Both the position numbers and the translations under genes were made by a program. 64,000 nt of DNA from Algoriphagus aestuarii. GTDB taxonomy: Bacteria > Bacteroidota > Bacteroidia > Cytophagales > Cyclobacteriaceae. Of the stretch, positions 35,831 through 43,719 are shown piece by piece; positions within the stretch are counted from its first letter, which is position 1; each line of letters opens with the position of its first letter. A model generated the notes under the pieces. That model was not told the origin of the DNA. It made no database searches and worked only from the letters and a program-made list of their open reading frames with translations. The DNA is taken from assembly GCA_017051695.1 (NCBI GenBank), contig JAFIDK010000006.1, positions 186,001 to 250,000 on the forward strand. Direction: 5' to 3'.

Positions 35831-38800
35831 TTATTTCATCCCCTCAAACTGAGATTTCACTTCCTTGAACTTGGCCTTCAATTCTTCGAATCGCTCATAG
35901 GCATCTTGACCGGGTTTCTGATCAGCCTGTCCTAGCATCGATCCTAAATATCTTAACTGATCCTGGAGCATTGGTTGCATATAAGTTCCTTCTTCAGTGA
36001 CCAATTCGTGGTAAAGAATGTCGAGCTGATCCTTTTTAACTGTCGCACTTCGAACTGGATTTTCTTTATCCAAAACAAGTTCTAGAGCTTCTCTTTCTTT
36101 TTCTATTTCAGCAATTAATTGCTCCATTTCGTCACGGAAAGACTGAATCTGTAAAGACAAAGCTTCTTGTTCTGCTACGTCTGCATCTGTCACCATGGTC
36201 ACTCTCGGATCCAGAACCACTTCAAATTCACTCTCCACCAATTCATCTCCTGCCATTAGTCTGGCTTTATATTTTCCAGTGGCAACCAATGGGCCGTTTC
36301 CAGTATAGGCTTTCTTCGGATCTTTATCCCAGCCACCTTGATGTCTCATATTCCAATCAAAATGATTCATTCCAGCCTTATTCGGCAAGCCTTTGGAGGC
36401 GGGTGCCTCAGAAAACTCAGTGGACATATTTCTGCTTGTATCCACCTCAGGTTCTTTTGGACCATCTGCCAAATAGGCATGAACGACTTCACCTTTTTCA
36501 TTTAGGATCTCCAATCGCAGATTCTCCTGCTTTTCAGCTAAGTAATAATCCAGATTTGCAGCTGCTCGTGGATATTCCGGACCGTTTTGCTCCCCTCTGG
36601 CAGAAAGAAAGTTTCTTACCGCTGGCTTAGTCTCAAATAGCACCACTCCTCTGTTTCCAATAGAATTGATTCCCCGTAAACTGATCAGATTATCCAAAAT
36701 CCAAAAACCACGTCCCATAGTAGACATCACCAGATCATCCTGATGAATCTTGATATCTGTGATCGGAGTTACCGGAAGATTACTTTTAAATGGCGTCCAG
36801 CTTGCCCCATCATTCATGGAAATAAACAAGCCAAATTGCGTACCGGCATACAATACCCCCTCTTTTTCAGGATCCTCTCTGGTCACCAACGTAGGGAAAT
36901 CCGCAGGTATCCCATTTGTTCCGGTACTGAGTAGCGTCCAGGATTTACCGTAATCCTCTGTTTTGTATATGTAAGGCCTATCATCCCCCATTAAATACCT
37001 TAAGACAGTTACATACGCTTTTGCAGGATTATGTGGTGAAGGCTCCACGGCATCAACTCTTCCTCCTTTTGGCATGTCAGGAGTTACATTTTCCCAGGTT
37101 TTACCTCCATCCCTTGTGACATGTACAGGTCCATCATTGGCTCCAACCCAAATCAATCCTGCCTGAATCGGTGATTCTCGGATAGCATAAATAGTACTGT
37201 AATATTCCTCACCTGTTACATCTCTGGTAATTGGTGATCCTGATGCCATTTGCTTATCCGGTTCAAAAGCTGTCAAATCCGGAGAAATGATTTCCCAGGT
37301 TTTCCCATCATCTGTCGTTTTATGGACATACTGAGAAGTATGATATACCACGTCAGGATTATGCGGAGAAACATGGATAGGAGCTACTCTCTGGAACCTG
37401 AACTTCAGATCTTTCGGATTGTGCCCATAGATATTCGAGGCGCCCACGTAGTATTGAAGTTCCTGGCCAGAGGTTTTATCATAAACCCCAAATCTTCCTT
37501 TGCAATTAGAATACACAATAGTTGGATTCCCAGGCTTGGGGACGGCAGGCCCTGTCTCGCAACCTCCTACATTGATGAAAAATGCATTTGCCCCGGCTTG
37601 CGCGCTAAACGGAGGCATACTAGGCACTGCTATCGCACTGTAATTATCTTGCTGACCAGCATACAACCAATACGGATATTGATCATCCACTTCCACTGTA
37701 TAAAGCTCTGCAGTTGGCTGATTGAATTGGGTGGACCAGCTTTTACCAGAGTTCTGGGTGATGTTGGCACCTCCGTCATTTGCTTGAATCCAAATCGTGG
37801 TATCGTTTGGATTGATCCAAATGTCATGATTATCTCCATGCGGAGTGGAAATGGATTTCCAGGATTTCCCACCATCAAAAGATCGTAGGAATCGAAGTGA
37901 ATTATTGTACACCGTATTGGCATCCTTTGGATTCGCATAAATATTGGTGTAGTAAAATGGTCTATTGGTCAGGTTGGCATTGTCTGACACAAACTCCCAA
38001 TTTTCGCCTCGATCCTCCGATCGATATAGACCACCCTGGTCATCAGACGCTTCGATATTGGCATAAACGACATTTGGATCCGCCGGAGAAACGGCAAAAT
38101 CAATTTTCCCTGTAAGGCCAGTTGGTAGTCCATTGCTTAACTTATCCCAGGTCTTTCCTCCGTCTTTGGATTTATAAACTCCACCTTGCGAAGATCCAGA
38201 AGTGATCGTCCAGGGTTTTCTTTCTCCCCTCCAGGCTCCTGCATAAATGGTGTTTGGATCATCAGGGGCTAATTCCAGGTCGGAAACGCCCACACTGTCT
38301 GAGTGGTAAAAAACTTTTTCCCAACTCTTACCCCCATCGACGGTTTTAAAAACCCCTCTTTCTTCATTTTTCTGAAAAGCCTGCCCGATAGCGGCCACAT
38401 AAACGATGTCCGGATTATCAGGATGAATCTCCACTGAACCTATTTGCCCACTCTCTTTCAGGCCAATAAATGCCCAGCTTTTACCTTCGTCAGTGGATTT
38501 GTAAACTCCTTTACCGGTAATCACATTTGACCGAAGACCATCTGAGCCAGTGCCTACATAGATAATTTCCGGTTGTTTCTGGTAAACTGAAATTGCACCA
38601 ATGGAAGGAGTCGGGAAATAACCGTCCGAAATGTTCTCCCAGGTAATCCCGTAATCTTCCGTCTTCCAAACACCTCCACCAGTAGCTCCCATATAAAATA
38701 GTGATGGTTTAGAAGCAACGCCTGCGACAGCTGTCACCCTTCCTCCTCTCAATGGACCGACATTTCGGAACTTATAGGAATTTAAAAGGGGGGTTAAGTC

Positions 38801-38863
38801 CTGGCAAAATGCAACGATGCTCAGTGGAATTAGAAAGGCGGTGGTCAGTAGCTTTTTTAGCAT
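35831..38863 (-). CDS. Large secreted BNR/sortilin-like beta-propeller protein
   Basis: A 1010-residue exported protein (signal MLKKLLTTAFLIPLSIVAFC). It contains many BNR/Asp-box-like units such as 'GGVWKTEDYGITWENISDG', 'GVYKSTDEGKSWAFIGLKES' and 'GVFKTVDGGKSWEKVFYHSD', spaced like a VPS10/sortilin-type propeller and running to about residue 700. A C-terminal segment (about 880-1010) is helical and charged. Relatives are annotated as glycosyl hydrolases in this phylum, but no catalytic residues can be confirmed; a binding or scaffold role is equally possible. Confidence 0.82.
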   Translation of the reverse strand: MLKKLLTTAFLIPLSIVAFCQDLTPLLNSYKFRNVGPLRGGRVTAVAGVASKPSLFYMGATGGGVWKTEDYGITWENISDGYFPTPSIGAISVYQKQPEIIYVGTGSDGLRSNVITGKGVYKSTDEGKSWAFIGLKESGQIGSVEIHPDNPDIVYVAAIGQAFQKNEERGVFKTVDGGKSWEKVFYHSDSVGVSDLELAPDDPNTIYAGAWRGERKPWTITSGSSQGGVYKSKDGGKTWDKLSNGLPTGLTGKIDFAVSPADPNVVYANIEASDDQGGLYRSEDRGENWEFVSDNANLTNRPFYYTNIYANPKDANTVYNNSLRFLRSFDGGKSWKSISTPHGDNHDIWINPNDTTIWIQANDGGANITQNSGKSWSTQFNQPTAELYTVEVDDQYPYWLYAGQQDNYSAIAVPSMPPFSAQAGANAFFINVGGCETGPAVPKPGNPTIVYSNCKGRFGVYDKTSGQELQYYVGASNIYGHNPKDLKFRFQRVAPIHVSPHNPDVVYHTSQYVHKTTDDGKTWEIISPDLTAFEPDKQMASGSPITRDVTGEEYYSTIYAIRESPIQAGLIWVGANDGPVHVTRDGGKTWENVTPDMPKGGRVDAVEPSPHNPAKAYVTVLRYLMGDDRPYIYKTEDYGKSWTLLSTGTNGIPADFPTLVTREDPEKEGVLYAGTQFGLFISMNDGASWTPFKSNLPVTPITDIKIHQDDLVMSTMGRGFWILDNLISLRGINSIGNRGVVLFETKPAVRNFLSARGEQNGPEYPRAAANLDYYLAEKQENLRLEILNEKGEVVHAYLADGPKEPEVDTSRNMSTEFSEAPASKGLPNKAGMNHFDWNMRHQGGWDKDPKKAYTGNGPLVATGKYKARLMAGDELVESEFEVVLDPRVTMVTDADVAEQEALSLQIQSFRDEMEQLIAEIEKEREALELVLDKENPVRSATVKKDQLDILYHELVTEEGTYMQPMLQDQLRYLGSMLGQADQKPGQDAYERFEELKAKFKEVKSQFEGMK

Positions 38864-39040
38864 AGAGTTTTTCAGTTAATGGCAGAATATAATTGGATTT
38901 TGTTTGAAAAAACATATCAATTATAAGAATGGATAAATGGTGATTCCATGTTCGCAGGGGGATTTTTGGAAAATTATCGAATGGATCCCATCCTTCCCTT
39001 TGAGATAAATGACGACTTTTCACTTTTTTCTATAAGCTAG

Positions 39041-39067
39041 ATAGGGGTAATTACTCAGTGAGTTGTC
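39041..39067 (+). promoter_or_regulatory. Candidate ECF-type promoter before the sigma factor gene
   Basis: ATAGGGGT (39041-39048), 14 bp, then TTGTC (39063-39067). The same two blocks at the same spacing occur upstream of the gene at 42443. The GTC core of TTGTC resembles the -10 element of many ECF promoters. It suggests autoregulation. The start codon is 55 bp downstream. Confidence 0.5.
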
Positions 39068-39121
39068 CTATTTATAAAAACCATTCAAAACCTTAACTTG
39101 CAGGATCAGCAATATGCCTCC

Positions 39122-39700
39122 ATGCAAACAAGCGATCAAATGATTTTTCAGTCGATCAAGTCAGGTGATGAAAATGCACTGGAGATGTTATTTAAAGAAT
39201 ATTATCAACCCCTCTGTCGCTACGCAAACTCCTATCTGGGAGATCCCGATGACGCAGAAGAAGTGGTTCAAAACTGCTTTATCAAACTTTGGGAAAAAAG
39301 AGAATCAATTCTTATCCAAAGTTCTGTCAAATCCTATCTCTATCAAATCATCCGAAATGCCTGTTTGAATGAAATCAAGCATCAAAAGGTGAAAAGAAAC
39401 TATGGTGAGATGATTTCTAAAGAGGGAGAAAAATTGGGAGAAGCTTCTGATCAATCCACTCTGAAAAGTGAATTGGAAGAAAAGATTGCCATTGCTCTCC
39501 AGACTTTGCCTCAGCAGTGCCGTTTGATTTTCACCATGAGCAGATTTGAAGAATTGAAATACCAGGAAATCGCCGACCAACTTAACCTGTCCATCAAAAC
39601 CGTGGAAAACCAAATGGGGAAAGCCCTGAAATTGATGCGAAGCCAATTGCAGGAATATTTACCTCTCATTGTATTGCTTTTAAATATCACATTGGAATGA
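39122..39700 (+). CDS. ECF-type RNA polymerase sigma factor
   Basis: A 192-residue sigma-70 family protein from the ATG at 39122; a TTG eight codons upstream is less likely. Region 2 is 'NALEMLFKEYYQPLCRYANS' with 'DAEEVVQNCFIKLWEKRESI', and region 4 is 'LPQQCRLIFTMSRFEELKYQ' with 'LNLSIKTVENQMGKALKLMR'. This is the FecI-like class common in Bacteroidota. The stop overlaps the start of fecR by 4 bp, so it is co-translated with its anti-sigma. Confidence 0.93.
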   Translation: MQTSDQMIFQSIKSGDENALEMLFKEYYQPLCRYANSYLGDPDDAEEVVQNCFIKLWEKRESILIQSSVKSYLYQIIRNACLNEIKHQKVKRNYGEMISKEGEKLGEASDQSTLKSELEEKIAIALQTLPQQCRLIFTMSRFEELKYQEIADQLNLSIKTVENQMGKALKLMRSQLQEYLPLIVLLLNITLE

Positions 39701-40674
39701 GGAGCGAGCAAGAAGATTTCTATATCGACAGCCTGATCGCCAAATACATCGTAGGCGAAATCAGCCCCCAAGAGGAGCAGGAGCTGATGGATTGGTGTGC
39801 GCTTTCCGATCAAAATCAAAAAGTCCTAGACGATGAATTGCTCATTTTCCAAAAGGCAAATCTAGGGTCAGATCAATCCTTTGATGCAGATCTTGCCTGG
39901 AAAAAAATCCAACCGAAAATTCGAAAAACCAAAACCGGAAAAATCATAGCATTTCCTGTCTGGAAAGTAGCGGCCGGATTTCTGCTGATTTCGGCGATGG
40001 CATTCTTGTTTTACCAGCAACTCTACCAAGGTGAGAAATTTGAATACCTGAGTCAGAATGAGGTAGAAACCAAAATTCTTCCTGATCAAACCAGCATTTC
40101 TCTCAACCGCAGCTCTGAGGTTCAAGTAGAATACAATGAGAAGAAAAAAACCGGCCTCATCAAACTGAGTGGGGAATCTTTGATTGCTATTCCTGAAGAC
40201 AAGAAAGTCAACTGGCAAGTCCAAGTGGATCAACTGCTAATTGAAGATATTGGGACGGTCTTCAATGTAAAAGCTTACCCAGAAAACCCAATCGTGGAAG
40301 TGACTGTCATTGAGGGGGAAGTCAGAATGTTTTTAAATTCTCAGAAAGGAATTAACCTGCTGGCCGGGGAAATGGGCACCTACCATAAATCCACTGGGGA
40401 ATTTTCAAAAACCAATGCCGAATCAAATGTAGCAGCATACAGCTCCAGGTCTTTTTCTTACCTCAATGAAAATCTTTCTTCTATCATCAACCAGCTTTCT
40501 GAAGTCTATCAAACTCCTATTGAACTGGAGGGAGCTATCGGGGATTGCCGCTTGACAGTTGATTTTGAGAACGAGGAATTGGACGTGATTTTGGGCATCA
40601 TCACCGAAACATTAAATTTGGAAATCAAAAACTCAGGGAATGGAATCACGCTTTCCGGAGAATCCTGCAATTAA
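39697..40674 (+). CDS. FecR-family anti-sigma factor
   Basis: A 325-residue inner-membrane protein with a cytoplasmic N-terminus that would hold the sigma factor ('IDSLIAKYIVGEISPQEEQE'), one membrane helix near residues 88-104 (VWKVAAGFLLISAMAFLFY) and a periplasmic FecR domain ('LPDQTSISLNRSSEVQVEYN', 'IEDIGTVFNVKAYPENPIVE'). The C-terminal part (DUF4974-like, 'LSSIINQLSEVYQTPIELEG') is usual in the phylum. It receives a signal from an STN-carrying outer-membrane protein, here probably the next gene. Confidence 0.92.
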   Translation: MRSEQEDFYIDSLIAKYIVGEISPQEEQELMDWCALSDQNQKVLDDELLIFQKANLGSDQSFDADLAWKKIQPKIRKTKTGKIIAFPVWKVAAGFLLISAMAFLFYQQLYQGEKFEYLSQNEVETKILPDQTSISLNRSSEVQVEYNEKKKTGLIKLSGESLIAIPEDKKVNWQVQVDQLLIEDIGTVFNVKAYPENPIVEVTVIEGEVRMFLNSQKGINLLAGEMGTYHKSTGEFSKTNAESNVAAYSSRSFSYLNENLSSIINQLSEVYQTPIELEGAIGDCRLTVDFENEELDVILGIITETLNLEIKNSGNGITLSGESCN

Positions 40675-40682
40675 TTTTTTAA

Positions 40683-42362
40683 ATGAAACATCACTATTTT
40701 CAATTGACGATTGCCTTTATTTTGGCGATCAATTCTTGCTGGAGTGCTTTTGCCCAGCAAAATTCACTTTTGGAAAAAAAGGTCAGTATGACTGCTCAAA
40801 TGGAGCCTTTGGATGCATTTTTGAATCGATTGTCCAAAGAAGTCGGCGGAGTGTTTTCCTACAGCCCCTCTACCTTGGACGTGGATAGGATGATCACAGG
40901 CACCTTCTCTGAGCAGTCATGCAGGGAGGTGTTGGAGGAGGTTTTTGACGGCTCGGTAAATTATAAGCAAAAAGGTGTTTATTTAATCCTCACTCCTGCT
41001 CCTCCTGCAGAAAAAGAAATCACCATCAGTGGCTATGTGGTAGACCAAAAATCAGGAAATCGAATCCAAAATGCTACTGTTTACAATCCCATCACCCTCC
41101 AATCTTCTATCACTGATGAGTTTGGTTTTTTTGAATTTCAGATCAAAAATCCTGCTGAGGAAAATTTTGAATTGATCGTCAAAAAGAAGGATTATGCAGA
41201 TACGCTTCTGGTCGAAAGCAGGACTTCGAGATTTCAGAAGATTTTTCTGAAAGGAGAAGGGGAAGAGGCTGCTCCCATCGTACGAAGCCTCACTGAACCG
41301 ATGAAAAATTTCTGGATCTGGACCAAAAATTCGGTTGGATTTACCAACCTGGAAAATGTCCCTGACACACTTCATCGCGATTTTCAGGTTTCATTTGTTC
41401 CTTTTATCGGAACCAACAGGAAAATATCCGGCTCTGTGACCAACAATTTTTCTTTGAATATACTGGGTGGTTTTTCTGGTGGAACAGAAAAAGTTGAAAT
41501 CGGAGGATTATTCAACATCAACCGCCGAAACGTAAAATTCTTTCAAGCCGCAGGTCTTTTCAATCAGGTTGGAGGGACAGTCAAGGGATTTCAGGCGGCG
41601 GGTTTGACGAACATCAACTTGGATTCGGTAAAAGCTGCGCAATTTGCAGGAATCGCCAATTTCACGACTGGCCCTGCCTCTGGACTACAGACAGCAGGTG
41701 TTTTTAACATTTCTACTTCTGACATGAAGGGTCTTCAGTTAGCTGGAGTAGCCAATTATACGCATCAAAACCTCTCTGGCGGTCAAATAGCCGGGGTTTT
41801 AAACATTGCCAAAAATGTGAATGGATTCCAGTTGGGTTTACTCAATTACTCTGACAGTACTTCTGGGACGCCTATTGGTCTGATCAGTTTTGTCAGAAAA
41901 GGTTATCATAAAGTAGAAATAGGAACAGATGAAGTACTTCCTTTAAACATCTCTCTGAGAACTGGTACGCGTGGATTCTACAACATGATTTTCGCTGGTG
42001 TCCGACCAGAAAAGGCAGATTCAGTGACCTGGGCATTCGGGTATGGAATAGGAACTTCTCCTAGGCTAGCAACTAAACTTTTTCTGAATTTTGAACTGAG
42101 TTCCCAGCAATTAGTGAAGGGAAATGTAGCGGCTTTGAACCTGATCAACCGGGCATATTTAGGCTTGGATTACCAGTTTGCAAATAAAGTTGGCATCTAT
42201 GCTGGGCCTAGTATCAATTGGCGGGTTTACGACAGCAGTTATCCGGATCATCCTGATTTATTTTCTTATATCGAGCCAAAAATCATTTCTGAAAAAGATT
42301 ACCAAGACGGTCTCAAAAGCCAACTTTGGTGGGGTTTCCGGGCAGGATTCCGATTTTTTTAA
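40683..42362 (+). CDS. STN and carboxypeptidase-like domain protein with 16-residue surface repeats
   Basis: A 559-residue exported protein (signal to about residue 25, AFAQQ). Residues about 30-100 are an STN (secretin/TonB short N-terminal) domain ('TAQMEPLDAFLNRLSKEVGG'); 110-185 a carboxypeptidase-D-like regulatory domain ('ISGYVVDQKSGNRIQNATVY'). No TonB plug follows. Instead come about six repeats of 16 residues at 286-392 (pattern xQxAGLxN), like leptospiral LA_2272-type surface repeats, then a conserved beta-rich end. STN normally signals to FecR, so this may be the surface end of the sigma pathway. It starts 9 bp after fecR. Confidence 0.8.
   Translation: MKHHYFQLTIAFILAINSCWSAFAQQNSLLEKKVSMTAQMEPLDAFLNRLSKEVGGVFSYSPSTLDVDRMITGTFSEQSCREVLEEVFDGSVNYKQKGVYLILTPAPPAEKEITISGYVVDQKSGNRIQNATVYNPITLQSSITDEFGFFEFQIKNPAEENFELIVKKKDYADTLLVESRTSRFQKIFLKGEGEEAAPIVRSLTEPMKNFWIWTKNSVGFTNLENVPDTLHRDFQVSFVPFIGTNRKISGSVTNNFSLNILGGFSGGTEKVEIGGLFNINRRNVKFFQAAGLFNQVGGTVKGFQAAGLTNINLDSVKAAQFAGIANFTTGPASGLQTAGVFNISTSDMKGLQLAGVANYTHQNLSGGQIAGVLNIAKNVNGFQLGLLNYSDSTSGTPIGLISFVRKGYHKVEIGTDEVLPLNISLRTGTRGFYNMIFAGVRPEKADSVTWAFGYGIGTSPRLATKLFLNFELSSQQLVKGNVAALNLINRAYLGLDYQFANKVGIYAGPSINWRVYDSSYPDHPDLFSYIEPKIISEKDYQDGLKSQLWWGFRAGFRFF
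41538..41859 (+). repeat. In-frame 48-bp (16-residue) repeats in the STN protein
   Basis: Units such as FQAAGLFNQVGGTVKG, AQFAGIANFTTGPASG and LQLAGVANYTHQNLSG follow without gaps; the last, GQIAGVLNIAKNVNG, is one residue shorter. Repetition is clear at the protein level; the DNA copies have diverged. Confidence 0.85.
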
Positions 42363-42389
42363 TTTTTTCCAAAAAATATTGTAGCCTGA

Positions 42390-42416
42390 ATAGGGGTTGG
42401 TTAGGATTCGATTGTC
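42390..42416 (+). promoter_or_regulatory. Candidate ECF-type promoter before the repeat-only paralogue
   Basis: ATAGGGGT (42390-42397), 14 bp, TTGTC (42412-42416), identical in blocks and spacing to the site before the sigma factor. The inner part GGTTAGGATTCGA is nearly repeated before the gene at 43720. Confidence 0.5.
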
Positions 42417-42442
42417 ATAGAACCGAAAACTAAACCAACATT

Positions 42443-43642
42443 ATGAAAACGGTTCAAAGACTTATTGCAGTTGTACTTCTATTTGGGTTCAATCCTATTT
42501 ATTCTTTTTCACAAACAGAATCATTCAATCCCGAAAAAGAAATCATCAATCATTCAGAACTTCAGATTTCTATCGTGCCTTATTTGGGCACAAATGGCAA
42601 AAACTCAGGAAACACCATCAATGACTTTTCTTTCAATCTATTTGGAGGATATTCTGCAGGCACCAACAAACTGGAATTGGCAGGCTTATTTAACATCAAC
42701 CGATTCGATGCAAAGCACGCACAATTTGCCGGGATCTTTAATCAAGTCGGTGGTTCTTTAGAAGGAGCTCAATTCGCAGGGATTGTCAATTCCACTTTGG
42801 ATTCTATCCAAGGAGTCCAAGGTGCCGGTATTGTGAATTTCACTACTGGAAAAGTGGAGGGAGCACAGATGGCAGGAATCACCAATTTTAGCAGCAAGTC
42901 CATGAAAGGATTTCAAGGCGCCGGGATTTTGAATTTTACTGGTCAAAACCTGACAGGTTTTCAGGGTGCTGGGATTGCTAATTTTGCAGGCGGAAATGTC
43001 CAAGGGGTGCAGGCAGCAGGAATTTTAAATTTCACTCCAAAAGACGTGGACGGCGCACAAATCGCAGGAATATTAAATTTTGCCCGACATGTAAAAGGAA
43101 GTCAAATCGGCTTGATCAATTATTCTGACAGCATTTCAGGAGCACCGGTCGGATTGATCAGTTTTGTGAAAACCGGCTATCATACCCTAGAAATAGGCAC
43201 CAATGAAGTCATCCCGCTCAATCTCGCATTCAGAACCGGAACCAGAAGTTTTTATAACATCATCACCGCTGGTTTCAGACCGGAAGTCAGAAATGAAACA
43301 GTCTGGGCCTTTGGATATGGAATAGGAACATCCCCGAGGCTGGGCAAAAAAACCTTTTTGAATATCGAATTGACTTCCGAACAAATGCAAAAAGGGAACG
43401 TCGAAGCACTGAATTTAATCAATCGCTTTTATATAGGAGCTGATTTTCAAGTGGCTAAAAAGTTCGGGGTTTTCGCTGGCCCCTCCCTCAATTATAGAGT
43501 ATACGAAACCTCTTTTGACCAACATCCCGAACTCTTCTATTACAATGGATTCCATACATTTTCAGAACACTCCTTCCGCTATAACCAAGACTTAGCTGGT
43601 CAACTTTGGTGGGGCTTCCGAGCCGGTATTCGATTCCTCTAA
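42443..43642 (+). CDS. Repeat-only paralogue of the upstream surface-repeat protein
   Basis: A 399-residue exported protein (signal MKTVQRLIAVVLLFGFNP...FSQ). It lacks the STN and carboxypeptidase-like domains but aligns from 'LQISIVPYLGTNGKNSGN' to the end with the C-terminal half of the preceding protein, including the shared 'GLISFV', 'AFGYGIGTSPRL' and the final WWGFRAGIRFL. It has two more 16-residue repeats than its neighbour. Probably an outer-membrane or surface protein formed by tandem duplication. Function unknown. Confidence 0.8.
   Translation: MKTVQRLIAVVLLFGFNPIYSFSQTESFNPEKEIINHSELQISIVPYLGTNGKNSGNTINDFSFNLFGGYSAGTNKLELAGLFNINRFDAKHAQFAGIFNQVGGSLEGAQFAGIVNSTLDSIQGVQGAGIVNFTTGKVEGAQMAGITNFSSKSMKGFQGAGILNFTGQNLTGFQGAGIANFAGGNVQGVQAAGILNFTPKDVDGAQIAGILNFARHVKGSQIGLINYSDSISGAPVGLISFVKTGYHTLEIGTNEVIPLNLAFRTGTRSFYNIITAGFRPEVRNETVWAFGYGIGTSPRLGKKTFLNIELTSEQMQKGNVEALNLINRFYIGADFQVAKKFGVFAGPSLNYRVYETSFDQHPELFYYNGFHTFSEHSFRYNQDLAGQLWWGFRAGIRFL
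42719..43133 (+). repeat. In-frame 48-bp (16-residue) repeats in the paralogue
   Basis: Eight units such as AQFAGIVNSTLDSIQG, VQGAGIVNFTTGKVEG and FQGAGILNFTGQNLTG, then a partial one. The period and the glycine/alanine core predict a beta-solenoid-like or stacked-hairpin structure. Confidence 0.85.
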
Positions 43643-43682
43643 TCTTTTCGAACTACTCAAAATAACCATCCTGAACTTCATT

Positions 43683-43701
43683 AGGCTGGGATTCTATTGT
43701 C
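43683..43701 (+). promoter_or_regulatory. Candidate ECF-type promoter before the TonB-receptor-like gene
   Basis: AGGCTGGGATTCTATTGTC resembles the site before 42443 (GGTTAGGATTCGATTGTC) at 15 of 18 positions, ending in the same TTGTC. The upstream ATAGGGGT block is not kept. The ATG is 19 bp downstream. Confidence 0.45.
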
Positions 43702-43719
43702 AAAAAACTCAATAAGCTG

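Noticed and set aside
37250-37888. 212-residue plus-strand open frame
   Set aside because: Antisense of the BNR/sortilin-like gene, which has continuous family motifs across this stretch.
41538-43133. Regular 48-bp repeats resembling a CRISPR array or satellite DNA
   Set aside because: The repeats are in frame, vary at synonymous and non-synonymous sites and lie within two coding sequences; no constant repeat with unique spacers.
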